A program made the position numbers and the translations under genes. The notes below the pieces were generated by a model. The model searched no databases. It was not told where the DNA came from and was given only the letters and a program-made list of their open reading frames with translations. Positions 15,817-24,496 of a DNA stretch of 64,000 bases are shown here, one piece after another; position 1 is the stretch's first letter; every line of letters begins with the position of its first letter. Source of the stretch: Gemmatimonadaceae bacterium (GTDB lineage: Bacteria; Gemmatimonadota; Gemmatimonadetes; Gemmatimonadales; Gemmatimonadaceae); assembly GCA_020851035.1 (NCBI GenBank), contig JADZDM010000031.1, positions 1 to 64,000 on the forward strand. The letters run 5' to 3'.

Positions 15817-16527
15817 TCAACCCGGATCGACGATCCAGAGCGTGCGGGCCGTCCCCGACAGCATCGCCGCCGGCAGTTCGGCGGCATCGGGATCGCCACG
15901 CAGGATCCGCGCACGCACGTCCCGCTTGTCCGCGCCGGTGCACAGCACCACCTGCGCCCGCGTCGAGTTGAGCGCCCGCAGCGACAGACCCACGCGCTCG
16001 GCCACCGCGAATGCCGGCGGCGCCACGGCCGGCATCGCCCAGTGCGGCTCGGTGGTGATGCGCGCGTCACCGGGGAACAGGCTGTTGGTGTGCCCGTCGG
16101 CGCCCACCCCCGACAACACGAGGTCGAACTTCGGTTCCGGCAGCGGTGCCAGCAGCGCGTCGTACTCCGCGGCGGCCGCGGCACTGCCGCGTTCACCGCG
16201 AAGACGATGGATCTGCCATGGCGGGATCGGCACCTGCGACAGCAGCATCTCGTCGATCATGCGGAAGTTGCTGTCGGCATGATCCGGCGGCACACACCGT
16301 TCATCCCCGATGTATGCCTCGACCAGGTCCCACCGCACGGCCGCACGCGTCGCCAGCTCCCGGTAGACCACCGCCGGCGTGCGGCCGCCCGCCAGGACGA
16401 TCCGGCAGCGCCGCCCGGACTCTCCCGTCACACCGGCGATGATCCCGGCGAGGAGCGTTGCCGTGTCACGCGCGAAGTCCTCCGGCGGCAGCACCAGCAC
16501 CTCCCGCCGTGCGCCGAGGCCCGTCAT
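15817..16527 (-). CDS. pgl: 6-phosphogluconolactonase
   Basis: 236 aa. It hydrolyses 6-phosphogluconolactone to 6-phosphogluconate, step two of the oxidative pentose phosphate pathway. Motifs are LAGGRTP near 45-51, YIGDERCVPPDHADSNFRM near 72-90, and GVGADGHTNSLFPG near 140-153, all standard for the Pgl/DevB family. The start overlaps the zwf stop by 4 bp (ATGA). It is the last gene of gnd-zwf-pgl. Confidence 0.96.
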   Translation of the reverse strand: MTGLGARREVLVLPPEDFARDTATLLAGIIAGVTGESGRRCRIVLAGGRTPAVVYRELATRAAVRWDLVEAYIGDERCVPPDHADSNFRMIDEMLLSQVPIPPWQIHRLRGERGSAAAAAEYDALLAPLPEPKFDLVLSGVGADGHTNSLFPGDARITTEPHWAMPAVAPPAFAVAERVGLSLRALNSTRAQVVLCTGADKRDVRARILRGDPDAAELPAAMLSGTARTLWIVDPG

Positions 16528-17957
16528 CGCGACGAGAACCTCGCTGCTTCCGTCGGGCCGTCACTGCCGGCAGGATACGGCAGCACGCCCACGGCCCCAT
16601 CGAGCAGCGGCGTGAACAGCGTCCACGCCACCTCCACCTCCTCGGCGTGCACGAAGAGCGTCTGGTCGCCGCGCAGCACGTCCAGCAGCAGCGTCTGGTA
16701 CGCCTCCGGGATCGACTTGAACGCCTCGGCATAGTCGAAGTGCAGCGGCAGCCGCTGCACACGGAACGGCTCGCCCGGCGCCTTCACGTCGAAGTACAGG
16801 CTGAACCCCTCGTTCGGCTGCAGCGTCAGCACCAGCGTGTTGCGGTGCAGCGACTCCTGGTGCATCGACCGGAACATCCACACCGGTGCCCGCCGGAACT
16901 TCACCTCGATCTCCGTCACCCGCTTGCCCAGCCGCTTGCCGGTGCGCAGGTAGAACGGCACCCCCTGCCAGCGCCAGTTCTCGATGTGCAGCCGGATCGC
17001 CGCGAAGGTCTCGGTGCGCGAGTTGGGCGCCACCCCCGGTTCCTCGCGGTAGCCCACCACCTCGGTCCCGTCGATCTGGCCGGCGTGATACTGCCCGAGC
17101 ACCGCGTCGGCCGGTGACACCGGCGCGATGGCGCGCAGCGCCTTGATCTTCTCGGCACGGATCGCCGCTGCCTCCATCGATCCCGGGACCTCCATCGCCA
17201 CCAGCGCCAGCAGCTGTGTCAGGTGGCTCTGCACCATGTCGCGCAGGGCGCCAGCCGTCTCGTAGTAGCCGGCGCGTCCCTCCACGCCCAGGTCCTCCGA
17301 CACCGTGATCTGCACGCTCTCGATGTGGTTCCGGTTCCAGAGGTTCTCGAACATCGCATTCGCGAACCGGAACACCATCATGTTCTGCACCGTCTCCTTC
17401 CCGAGGTAGTGGTCGATGCGATAGACCTGCTCCTCGGTGAAGTAGCGGTGCACCGTCTCGCTCAGCGCCCGCGAGGAGGCGAGGTCGTGCCCGAACGGCT
17501 TCTCGATCACGAGGCGCGTGATGTCCGACGGAGCATTGAGGCCCGCCTCGCCAAGTCCGGTGATGGCATCGGGAAAGCTCTCCGGCGGCAGCGCCACGTA
17601 GAACACGCGCTCTTCGAACGGCCCGTCACTCGCCTCGAGTGCCACGATGCGATCGCGCAGGGTGGCGTAGTCGGCGGGGCGGCCCTCGCCGATCGAGTGG
17701 CCGCGCAGGAACTGCGTGGCCCACGCCGTCACCGCCTCGGGTGGCGCGATCGCCGCGCCGATCGCCGTCGCGCCGATGGCCTGGAACGCCGCGTCGCCGA
17801 AGTCCGGCTTCCGTGACAGGCCGAGGATCACGCAACCTGCGCTCGTCATCTGCTGCGCATGCAGCTGGTACAGCGCCGGGAGGATCTTGCGCCGCGACAG
17901 GTCCCCCGACGCGCCGAACACCACGAACAGCGCGCGTCCCGGGGTGCATTCGCTCAC
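16524..17957 (-). CDS. zwf: Glucose-6-phosphate 1-dehydrogenase
   Basis: 477 aa. It oxidises glucose 6-phosphate with NADP or NAD. The N-terminal Rossmann motif is FGASGDLSRRKILPALY (residues 13-29). The substrate-binding motif is RIDHYLGKE near 180, followed by FRFANAMFENLWNRNHIE. The C-terminal beta domain with TEIEVKFRRAPVWMF is complete. The gene is joined by 4-bp overlaps to gnd upstream and pgl downstream. NADPH made here could feed the malonyl-CoA reductase encoded 12 kb away, an inference from proximity only. Confidence 0.96.
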   Translation of the reverse strand: MSECTPGRALFVVFGASGDLSRRKILPALYQLHAQQMTSAGCVILGLSRKPDFGDAAFQAIGATAIGAAIAPPEAVTAWATQFLRGHSIGEGRPADYATLRDRIVALEASDGPFEERVFYVALPPESFPDAITGLGEAGLNAPSDITRLVIEKPFGHDLASSRALSETVHRYFTEEQVYRIDHYLGKETVQNMMVFRFANAMFENLWNRNHIESVQITVSEDLGVEGRAGYYETAGALRDMVQSHLTQLLALVAMEVPGSMEAAAIRAEKIKALRAIAPVSPADAVLGQYHAGQIDGTEVVGYREEPGVAPNSRTETFAAIRLHIENWRWQGVPFYLRTGKRLGKRVTEIEVKFRRAPVWMFRSMHQESLHRNTLVLTLQPNEGFSLYFDVKAPGEPFRVQRLPLHFDYAEAFKSIPEAYQTLLLDVLRGDQTLFVHAEEVEVAWTLFTPLLDGAVGVLPYPAGSDGPTEAARFSSR

Positions 17958-18868
17958 GCGCCGGACTCCGGCTTGATCGCGTGCCCACCGAACTGATTGC
18001 GCATCGCGGCCAGCAGGCGGTCGGCGTAGGAGTCGGTGTCACGGGAGCGCAGGCGCTGCAGCAGCGCCAGCGTGATCACCGGCGCCGGCACGTCGAGGTC
18101 GATCGCCTCGGCCACCGTCCAGCGCCCCTCGCCGGAATCCGACACCCAGGGGGCGATGCCGGCCATCGTCGGGTTCGCCGCCAGCGCCCGGGCCGTCAGG
18201 TCGAGCAGCCACGAGCGTACCACGCTGCCGTGGCGCCAGAGCTCCGCCACCTGCGCCAGGTCGAGCTGCATCTCCGCCTTGTGCTCGAGGATCGAGAACC
18301 CCTCGGCATAGGCCTGCATCATCCCGTACTCGATCCCGTTGTGCACCATCTTCGTGAAGTGCCCCGCCCCGGACGGCCCGACACGCGCCCAGCCGCGGTC
18401 GGTGGCCGGAGCCAGCGTCGCGAAGACCGGTGTCAGCCGCGAGACGGCCGCCTCGTCGCCACCGATCATCAGGGCATATCCCTCCTGCAGCCCCCACACG
18501 CCGCCGCTCGTCCCGACATCCACGAAGGCCAGCCCGTGGGCGGCCAGTTCCGCGGCCCGCCGCTGGCTGTCCTTGTAGTTGCTGTTGCCGCCGTCGATGA
18601 CCGTGTCACCGGCGCTCAGCAGCCCGGCGAGTGCGCGCACCGTCTCCTCGGTCGGCGCGCCGGACGGGACCATCACCCACACCACCCGGGGTGCCTCCAG
18701 CCGCTCCACGAGTTCCGCCAGCGACGCCGTGCCGGTTGCGCCGTCCGCGGCCGCGGCAGTCACCGCCGCCGGACTGTGGTCGAAGACCGCCAGCTGGTGG
18801 CCGCCGCGGAGCAACCGCGTGGTCATGTTCGCGCCCATGCGCCCCAGTCCCACCATGCCAAGCTGCAT
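17954..18868 (-). CDS. gnd: 6-phosphogluconate dehydrogenase, decarboxylating (short, YqeC/GndA type)
   Basis: 304 aa, the short class of 6PGDH of about 300 residues instead of about 470. It converts 6-phosphogluconate to ribulose 5-phosphate and CO2. It shows the dinucleotide motif GLGRMG near 7-12, DGGNSNYKDS, GTSGGVWGLQEGYALMIGG and the catalytic KMVHNGIEYGMMQAYAEGF. The ATG at 18868 begins the Rossmann strand MQLGMVGLG directly; the open frame further upstream is arginine-rich intergenic sequence. The short class is often NAD-preferring, which would change the NADPH yield. It is first in the gnd-zwf-pgl operon. Confidence 0.95.
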   Translation of the reverse strand: MQLGMVGLGRMGANMTTRLLRGGHQLAVFDHSPAAVTAAAADGATGTASLAELVERLEAPRVVWVMVPSGAPTEETVRALAGLLSAGDTVIDGGNSNYKDSQRRAAELAAHGLAFVDVGTSGGVWGLQEGYALMIGGDEAAVSRLTPVFATLAPATDRGWARVGPSGAGHFTKMVHNGIEYGMMQAYAEGFSILEHKAEMQLDLAQVAELWRHGSVVRSWLLDLTARALAANPTMAGIAPWVSDSGEGRWTVAEAIDLDVPAPVITLALLQRLRSRDTDSYADRLLAAMRNQFGGHAIKPESGA

Positions 18869-19162
18869 CGTCTGAGCAACCTCGAGAGAGTCCGTGCCAC
18901 ACCGCGCACATCGCGCCGGTGTGGGCAGCATATCCGGCTGACCACACCCACTCAAGCGACCACGTGGTGGCGCATCAGCGCCGCTGGCAGTTGTCACTGT
19001 CGCACGTGATGCCACAGATTCACGGTGCCGATGATGGCCCTGCCATGCGGCTGCGTGTCTCCCGTCCCGCTCGATGCCCCGTCTCATTGCCAGCCTCCCG
19101 CATGCCCGGCGCTGTCCCGCCACCGTGATTCGGCGGCCGGCGATGCGTCCGGCCTTCCGGCC

Positions 19163-20041
19163 GTGATCCAGGACCTGCTCGCCCAGCTGCGTCGCTGGCG
19201 CTGGCTGCTGGTGCCGGCGGCCATCCTCGTCGCGCTGCCGTTCCTCGCGCGCTCGGTGGCCTTCCGCCTGGTGGAGTCGAACAGCCTCGTCTCGCGCCCC
19301 GTCGGGCCGGAGACGCCGCTCACCTTCGGCGTGCCCTTCACCCGCGTGAACGTGCCGCGCGGGACGTACCACCTCGATGGCGTGATGACCAAGTTCAGTG
19401 ACCGCGCCCCGGTCATCGTGATCTTCCACGGCTCGGCCGAGTCGGTGTCGTACTGGGCCGACGTGCAGGCGCTGCTCTACAAGGCCGGCATCTCGAGCTA
19501 CGTGTTCGACTACTCGGGCTTCGGCAACAGCGGCGGTGAGCGGCACGCCGTGGTGATCGAGGAGGACGTGCGCCAGGCCTGGCGCGACGCGGCGATCCAG
19601 TTCCCCTTCGCCGAGCGCCGCATCGCCCTCGGCTACTCCCTCGGTTCCGGGTTCCTGGTGAAGGAGTTCCCGACGCTGGTGCCCGAGGCGCAGGGGCTCG
19701 CACTGGTCGCCTCGTACTCCTCCGCCCGCGAGGCGGCCGTGGCCTTCGGCAGCATCCCGGGATGGGCGTCGGCCATCCTGCCCGACCTCTGGAACTCGGT
19801 CGAGAACATCGCCGAGGTCCATGCCCCGCTGCTGGTGGTGCACAGCGACAAGGACCAGCTCTTCCCCCTCGCCATGCCTCGCCGCGTCTTCAACGCCGCC
19901 AACGAGCCCAAGGCCTTCGTGCGCCTCGTCGGCTACACCCACGAGGACGGCCACCTCCGCCCCGACGCCGCCTACTGGGCCGGCGTGATGACCTTCGCCC
20001 AGACCGGCCGCCTGCCCCAGTCCAACGACACCCCGCCCTGA
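19163..20041 (+). CDS. Membrane-anchored alpha/beta hydrolase (serine lipase/esterase-like)
   Basis: 292 aa from the GTG at 19163. One N-terminal transmembrane helix (WLLVPAAILVALPFLARSVAF) anchors an alpha/beta hydrolase domain. Core motifs are VIFHGSAESVSYWADV (oxyanion region, about residues 85-100), YDYSGFGNSGG-like DYSGFGNSGGE, the nucleophile elbow GYSLGSG, the acid in VVHSDKDQLFP and the final histidine in GYTHEDGHL. An ATG at 19025 in the same frame exists, but its extension is Cys/Pro-rich and looks non-coding. Substrate unknown; YsgA/BAAT-like peptidase or esterase activity is possible. The 294-bp gap before it holds nothing I recognise beyond the gnd promoter region. Confidence 0.82.
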   Translation: MIQDLLAQLRRWRWLLVPAAILVALPFLARSVAFRLVESNSLVSRPVGPETPLTFGVPFTRVNVPRGTYHLDGVMTKFSDRAPVIVIFHGSAESVSYWADVQALLYKAGISSYVFDYSGFGNSGGERHAVVIEEDVRQAWRDAAIQFPFAERRIALGYSLGSGFLVKEFPTLVPEAQGLALVASYSSAREAAVAFGSIPGWASAILPDLWNSVENIAEVHAPLLVVHSDKDQLFPLAMPRRVFNAANEPKAFVRLVGYTHEDGHLRPDAAYWAGVMTFAQTGRLPQSNDTPP

Positions 20042-20056
20042 CATCCGTGCTTCGCC

Positions 20057-20310
20057 ACCGTCGTCAAGGGCAACAGCCTTGACGCAAGGGCGCAAAGGAC
20101 GCAAGAAGATCCTCGTGGCCAGCGATGGCAGGCGTGGCCCGAGGCATCGAGAGGGCTCCGGGAACTGCAACCGCAACCGCAGTTCTCATCACTGCTCTTC
20201 TTCCTCATGCGGGCACGGCATGGCCCCGCGCAGCGAGCCGATGTTCTTTGCGTCCTTCGCGCCGCTTTGCGTCTTTGCGTCAAGGCGGTTGCCCTTGACG
20301 ATGCTGGCGG
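20057..20310. repeat. Inverted-repeat element, copy A
   Basis: The left arm (about 20057-20107) and right arm (about 20244-20310) are reverse complements over about 45 bp with few mismatches. The shared core is CGTCAAGGGCAACxGCCTTGACGCAAxGxCGCAAA, present in both arms and facing opposite ways. Each arm also contains its own small palindrome (GTCAAGGGCAA.. CCTTGAC). About 135 bp of unique sequence without a gene separates them. The tandem GCGTCCTTxGCG motif is repeated in copy B at 50713-50880. It fills the gap between the hydrolase and the TauE gene. Confidence 0.75.
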
Positions 20311-20319
20311 CTGTGGAAT

Positions 20320-21114
20320 TCAGCGGCTGGAGACGAAGAGCCAGACGGCACTCGCGATCCCGATCAGGCCGATCAGTTGCCGCATCACGTCCTGGTTCAT
20401 CCGCTGCGCGACCCGTGCCGCGACGTGGCCGCCGGCGATGCTCCCCACCGCCATCACCGCCGCGATCGGCCACTGCACCAGCCCCGAGGCCGCGAACGTC
20501 ACGATCGCCACGAAGTTGAAGAGCAGCGCCATGATGTTCTTCAGCCCGTTCATCTGGTGCACGTTCGTCAGGCCGAGCAGCCCGAACGCGGCCAGCATCA
20601 CGATGCCGGCGCCGGCCCCGAAGTAGCCGCCGTAGATCGCGACCGCGAACTGCACCGCCATCGCCCAGCGCCCGGGCGGGGCAGGCAGAGCATCGGGCGA
20701 CAGGAGCTCCGGCGCCGTGGCCCCGATCCGCGCGCGCAGCCAGTGTCCCACGCGCTTCTGCGACAGGAAGAGCAGTGTCGCCCCGAGCACCAGCCACGGC
20801 ACCAGCGCCTTGAATTGCGCATCGCTGGTGCGGGTCAGCAGCCATGCACCCAGCGCGCCGCCCAGCAGGCTCGGGACCACCAGCACGCGCGCCCAGGTGC
20901 CCACACCGCGCAGCGCGTCCCGGTAGCCCAGCATGGAGCTCAGGCTCCCGGGCCACAGCGCCACCGTCGACGTCGCATTCGCCGCCACCATCGGCACGCC
21001 GAGGCCCACCAGCGCCGGGAAGGTCAGCAGCGTGCCGCCGCCCGCCACCGAGTTCGCGGCACCGCCAAGGAGCGACGCCACCATCACGCCGGCCAGCTGC
21101 GGCAGGTCAGCCAT
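20320..21114 (-). CDS. TauE/SafE family sulfite/anion permease
   Basis: 264 aa, about eight hydrophobic helices in two repeats. Typical TauE/SafE motifs are GGAANSVAGGGTLLTFPALVGLGV (residues 16-39), ATSTVALWPG and, in the second half, YGGYFGAGAGIVMLAAFGLLGLTNVHQMNGLKN. It exports or imports small organic sulfonates or sulfite in characterised members; the substrate here cannot be read. It shares a short divergent promoter region with the dicarboxylate carrier gene (TATATT box at 21128-21133). Confidence 0.92.
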   Translation of the reverse strand: MADLPQLAGVMVASLLGGAANSVAGGGTLLTFPALVGLGVPMVAANATSTVALWPGSLSSMLGYRDALRGVGTWARVLVVPSLLGGALGAWLLTRTSDAQFKALVPWLVLGATLLFLSQKRVGHWLRARIGATAPELLSPDALPAPPGRWAMAVQFAVAIYGGYFGAGAGIVMLAAFGLLGLTNVHQMNGLKNIMALLFNFVAIVTFAASGLVQWPIAAVMAVGSIAGGHVAARVAQRMNQDVMRQLIGLIGIASAVWLFVSSR

Positions 21115-21127
21115 CCCCGCCCGTCCT

Positions 21128-21133
21128 TATATT
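21128..21133 (+). promoter_or_regulatory. -10-like TATATT box in the TauE/dctA divergent gap
   Basis: TATATT is the only AT-rich hexamer in the 70-bp gap. It points to dctA (start at 21185). The complementary reading TATAAG on the other strand could serve the TauE gene, so the box may act in both directions. Confidence 0.4.
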
Positions 21134-21184
21134 CGCGCCGGTGCCATCCGCCCAGGTCATGCACGTCCCCCGTTCCAGTGCCGC

Positions 21185-22435
21185 ATGAAGCGCCTCGCCT
21201 CGAATCTCACCGTGCAGGTGCTCACCGCGATCGCACTCGGCGTCCTGCTCGGCGCGCTCGCCCCCGACCTCGGCAAGGCCCTCAAGCCCGTCGGCGACAC
21301 GTTCGTGAAGCTAGTCAAGATGGTCATCGGCCCGATCATCTTCCTCACCATCGTGCTCGGCATCGCCAACATGGTGGACCTGAAGAAGGTCGGGAAGGTC
21401 GGCGGCAAGGCCTTCCTCTACTTCGAGATCGTCAGCACCTTCGCGCTCGCCATCGGGCTCGTCATCGTCAACGTCACCCGCCCCGGCGACGGCGTCGATG
21501 TCTCCCGCCTCGCGAAGGGCGACATCTCGCAGTACGCGAAGGCCGGTGAGAGCATGAAGTTCGCCGACTTCGTCGCCAACATCGTCCCCGGCAGCGTGGT
21601 CGACGCCTTCGCCAAGGGCGAGATCCTGCAGATCGTCTTCTTCGCCGTGATCTTCGGCGTCGCGCTCACCTCGCTCGGCAGCACCGCCAAGCCGCTGGTG
21701 GACGTGCTCGACCGGCTCTCGCACGTGTTCTTCAAGATCGTCGCGCTGGTCATGACGGTGGCCCCCATCGGCGCCTTCGGGGCCATGGCCTTCACCGTCG
21801 GCTCCTTCGGCATCGGCACGCTGCTCCCGCTCGGCCGCCTCATGCTCGACGTCTACCTCACCATGGCGGTGTTCATCTTCGTCGTGCTCGGCGCGATCTG
21901 CCGGCTCTACGGCTTCCGCCTCCTCGAGTTCCTCCGCTACATCCGTGAGGAGATCCTGCTCGTCCTCGGCACCAGCTCCAGCGAGGCCGCGCTGCCGCGG
22001 ATGCTGGTGAAGATGGAACGGTTCGGCTGCGACCGGACGGTGGTGGGCCTCGTGATCCCGGCCGGCTACTCGTTCAACCTCGACGGCACGTCGATCTACC
22101 TTGCGATGGCCACCATCTTCCTCGCCCAGGTGAACCGCATCGAGCTCGGGATCGCCGAGCAGCTCAGCATCCTGCTCGTGCTGATGGTGACGTCCAAGGG
22201 CGCCGCAGGAGTCACCGGGTCGGGGTTCATCGTCCTCGCCAGCACCCTCAGCGCGATGAAGGTCATCCCCGTCGAGAGCATCGCCCTGCTGCTCGGCGTC
22301 GACCGCTTCATGTCCGAGGCGCGTGCCATCACGAACCTGATCGGCAACGGCGTCGCGACACTCGTCATCTCCCGCAGCGAGAACGCGTTCGACGAGGACC
22401 GACGCCGCGAGGCCGTCGCCGGCCTCGGACACTGA
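21185..22435 (+). CDS. Dicarboxylate/amino acid:cation symporter (DctA/GltP family)
   Basis: 416 aa, family length. It is an inner-membrane secondary carrier of C4-dicarboxylates or acidic amino acids. Hallmarks are KMVIGPIIFLTIVLGIANM in TM3, LGTSSSEAALPRML (the serine-rich HP1 loop, near residue 262), the NLDGTSIY-type YSFNLDGTSIYLA motif of TM7, and GAAGVTGSGFIVLASTL plus GVDRFMSEARAITNLIGNGVATLV (HP2/TM8). The DRFMSEARA sequence favours dicarboxylate carriers over glutamate ones. The ATG at 21185 is supported by the MKRLASNLTVQV N terminus just before the first helix. Uptake of succinate, fumarate or malate is likely. Confidence 0.93.
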   Translation: MKRLASNLTVQVLTAIALGVLLGALAPDLGKALKPVGDTFVKLVKMVIGPIIFLTIVLGIANMVDLKKVGKVGGKAFLYFEIVSTFALAIGLVIVNVTRPGDGVDVSRLAKGDISQYAKAGESMKFADFVANIVPGSVVDAFAKGEILQIVFFAVIFGVALTSLGSTAKPLVDVLDRLSHVFFKIVALVMTVAPIGAFGAMAFTVGSFGIGTLLPLGRLMLDVYLTMAVFIFVVLGAICRLYGFRLLEFLRYIREEILLVLGTSSSEAALPRMLVKMERFGCDRTVVGLVIPAGYSFNLDGTSIYLAMATIFLAQVNRIELGIAEQLSILLVLMVTSKGAAGVTGSGFIVLASTLSAMKVIPVESIALLLGVDRFMSEARAITNLIGNGVATLVISRSENAFDEDRRREAVAGLGH

Positions 22436-22471
22436 CCGCCGCCACCGCCGCCGCACCCGGGACTCCACGCC

Positions 22472-22999
22472 ATGGACCGCTTCACCGACGCCGCCTGCAC
22501 CATCCTGCTCGACGAGTTCCTGCCGAAGATCACCCTCTCCCTCGCCCCGCTCAGCGACGCCGACACGTGGTGGCGCCCGGCCGAGTCGTCGAACAGCATC
22601 GCGAACCTGCTGCTGCACCTCGAGGGCAATGCGCGGCAGTGGATCCTGTCCGGCGTGCGCGGCGACCCGGACGTGCGCGACCGTGACGCCGAGTTCGCGG
22701 CCCGCGCGGGGCCCGGCAAGGAGGCGCTGGTGGCGCGGTTCCGCGACACATTGATCGAGATCGAGCGCGTGCTGGCCGGCATTCCCGCCGACCGGTTCGA
22801 CGAGCCGCGCCGGATCCAGGGGTCGGACACCACCATCTTCGGCGCGATGTTCCGCCTCACTACGCACGTCGCCGTGCACACCGGCCAGATCATCCAGCTC
22901 GCGAAGTGGCGCGCGCCCGGCGTGGTGCGCCACTACGAGGCATCCTCCACGTCGTTCACGCCGCTCTGGCAGCCCACCCCGCGCCCGCCGCTGCCCTGA
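22472..22999 (+). CDS. DinB-family protein
   Basis: 175 aa four-helix-bundle protein of the DinB/DUF1572 metal-binding superfamily. The metal-ligand histidines are seen in LLLHLEGNARQWI near 46-58 and in HVAVHTGQIIQLAKWRAPG near 131-150. Members include thiol transferases and many proteins of unknown role. It follows dctA by 36 bp on the same strand and ends at a bidirectional terminator shared with the DUF481 gene. Confidence 0.85.
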   Translation: MDRFTDAACTILLDEFLPKITLSLAPLSDADTWWRPAESSNSIANLLLHLEGNARQWILSGVRGDPDVRDRDAEFAARAGPGKEALVARFRDTLIEIERVLAGIPADRFDEPRRIQGSDTTIFGAMFRLTTHVAVHTGQIIQLAKWRAPGVVRHYEASSTSFTPLWQPTPRPPLP

Positions 23000-23009
23000 G
23001 CAACGACGA

Positions 23010-23037
23010 AGGCCGGCCGCATGTCCGCGGCCGGCCT
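23010..23037. terminator. Bidirectional hairpin between DinB and DUF481 genes
   Basis: AGGCCGGCCGC (23010-23020) pairs perfectly with GCGGCCGGCCT (23027-23037) around a 6-nt loop. It lies between the two convergent stop codons at 22999 and 23063. Confidence 0.65.
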
Positions 23038-23062
23038 CCGTCCACCACCCACGCGCGCGACG

Positions 23063-23812
23063 TCAGTACGTGAACTGCACGCCCGTCGTCAGCAACCCGT
23101 CGAACTTCTTGAACCGCTGCGTCGACGCCGGCTTCAGCGGCGGCGCGTTGTTGTAGTTCACCAGGTAGCCCACCTTGATGCCGATCCGCGCCGACAGCGG
23201 CGCCACCAGCGACGACTTGGTGGTCAGCTGCCAGGCATCGGTGGTCGAGAAGTTCGGCGTGAAGCCCGCCACCTGCTCGAAGTAGCTCACCTTCGAGAAC
23301 ATGTGCCGGTACATCCCGTCCACGTTGCCCACGAAGTCGCTCGTGCTCGGGTTCGTCCCCACGAACGAGCGCTGCAGGCCGCCGAGGCCGAGCGACATCT
23401 GCAGCTTGTCGATGTCGGTGTCGACGAACTTGTAGCCGAGGCCGAAGCTCTCGTTGAACTGGCTGTTCAGGCCCGCCGGCGTGTTCCGCAGGCCGGTCGT
23501 CGCCACGTACGCCGTCAACTTCTTGGTCAGGTTGTAGTCGCCACGCGCGCCGGCCTGGTAGAGCTCCGCGTTCCGCACACCGTTGGCCGTGCCACGCACC
23601 GCCGACGCCGTCTGCGAGAACTTCCACGTCGGGAACGCATAGCTGTACCGCTGGCCCAGCGACACCGTGTTCACTTCCTGGTTCCCCTGGCTCGCCGCCA
23701 GCGAGAAATCCGCCACGAACTCATAGGGTGGCTTCTTCGCCGGCTCCTGCGCCATCACCGTCCCGGCAGCCACCGTCACCAGCGCCATCGAACGAAGAAC
23801 TGTACGAGTCAT
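23063..23812 (-). CDS. DUF481-like outer-membrane beta-barrel protein
   Basis: 249 aa. A signal peptide (MTRTVLRSMALVTVAAGTVMAQE) is cleaved after AQ/AQE. The mature part alternates hydrophobic and polar residues in about twelve strands, with FSLAASQGNQEVNTVSLGQRYSYAF, FNESFGLGYKF and a final aromatic strand ending in FTY, a typical beta-barrel C terminus. YEFVADFSLAASQGN at the start resembles DUF481 (salt-induced outer membrane protein YdiY-like). Its ATG overlaps the stop of the upstream DUF4126 gene (ATGA). Confidence 0.8.
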   Translation of the reverse strand: MTRTVLRSMALVTVAAGTVMAQEPAKKPPYEFVADFSLAASQGNQEVNTVSLGQRYSYAFPTWKFSQTASAVRGTANGVRNAELYQAGARGDYNLTKKLTAYVATTGLRNTPAGLNSQFNESFGLGYKFVDTDIDKLQMSLGLGGLQRSFVGTNPSTSDFVGNVDGMYRHMFSKVSYFEQVAGFTPNFSTTDAWQLTTKSSLVAPLSARIGIKVGYLVNYNNAPPLKPASTQRFKKFDGLLTTGVQFTY

Positions 23813-24381
23813 GTCACCGCCTTTCGTGTGTGTGGTTTGGACATCCGTTGACGTACCATCCAGCCCAGCACCAGCACCAGCCCGATCGCACACACCACCG
23901 GCACCAGCAACGCCAGCGCGGCCGTCACGATCGATCCCACCAGCTCACCCGTCGACACCACCGGGTTCGCCGCCCCACCCGTCACCGCCGTGCTCTTCAG
24001 CCGCAGCAACGACGTGGCCCCATGCAGCAGCCCCGCCGCACCGCCGCCGCCGATCAGCGCGATGCCCCACGCCAGCACCGGTGGAAGATCCGTGATCGCG
24101 GCCGCGCTCGCCAGCACACCGGCCACCACCGCGGCCGGCGCCGCCGCCACATCCAGCGCGTTGTCCAGCCACGGCACGTAGTACGCCACCACCTCCAGCA
24201 CCGCCGCCGTCCCCAGCGCCACCAGCGCCGGCAGCGTGGAGAGCATCACGAAGCTGTCGTTCAGCGGAATCACCCCGGCACGCCCAGCCAGGCCCAGCGC
24301 CAGCAGCGGCACGAACACCCGGAACCCGCACGCCGCCGCCACCCCGATCCCCGTCAGCACACTCAGAAACGTCTCCACCAC
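23809..24381 (-). CDS. DUF4126 integral membrane protein
   Basis: 190 aa with about five hydrophobic helices. DUF4126 hallmarks are a helix ending AAACGFRVFVPLLALGLAGRAG, then YVPWLDNALDVAAAPAAVVAGVL, and the glycine-rich AGLLHGATSLLRLKSTAVTGGAANPVVSTGE. Function is unknown; members occur in many Gram-negative and actinobacterial genomes. It is first in a two-gene operon with the DUF481 protein (4-bp overlap) and divergent from purE across a 115-bp gap that is AT-rich at 24395-24425. Confidence 0.85.
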   Translation of the reverse strand: MVETFLSVLTGIGVAAACGFRVFVPLLALGLAGRAGVIPLNDSFVMLSTLPALVALGTAAVLEVVAYYVPWLDNALDVAAAPAAVVAGVLASAAAITDLPPVLAWGIALIGGGGAAGLLHGATSLLRLKSTAVTGGAANPVVSTGELVGSIVTAALALLVPVVCAIGLVLVLGWMVRQRMSKPHTRKAVT

Positions 24382-24484
24382 GACACTCCAGTTGAGGCGT
24401 CATTGATTAGAACTAACTTATCATCGCGGATACACCATCGACAGCATGCGGTGCCCGGACGGCGCAGACCGGCACCGGCCACGC

Positions 24485-24490
24485 CATATT
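24485..24490 (+). promoter_or_regulatory. CATATT -10 box directly before purE
   Basis: CATATT ends 6 nt before the GTG start at 24497, so transcription would begin at or next to the start codon (leaderless message). No ribosome binding site is visible. Confidence 0.45.
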
Positions 24491-24496
24491 TGCCTC

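Noticed and set aside
20057-20310. CRISPR array at the repeated GCGTCCTTTGCG motifs
   Set aside because: The repeats are inverted and only two arms occur, with no regular spacers or cas genes.
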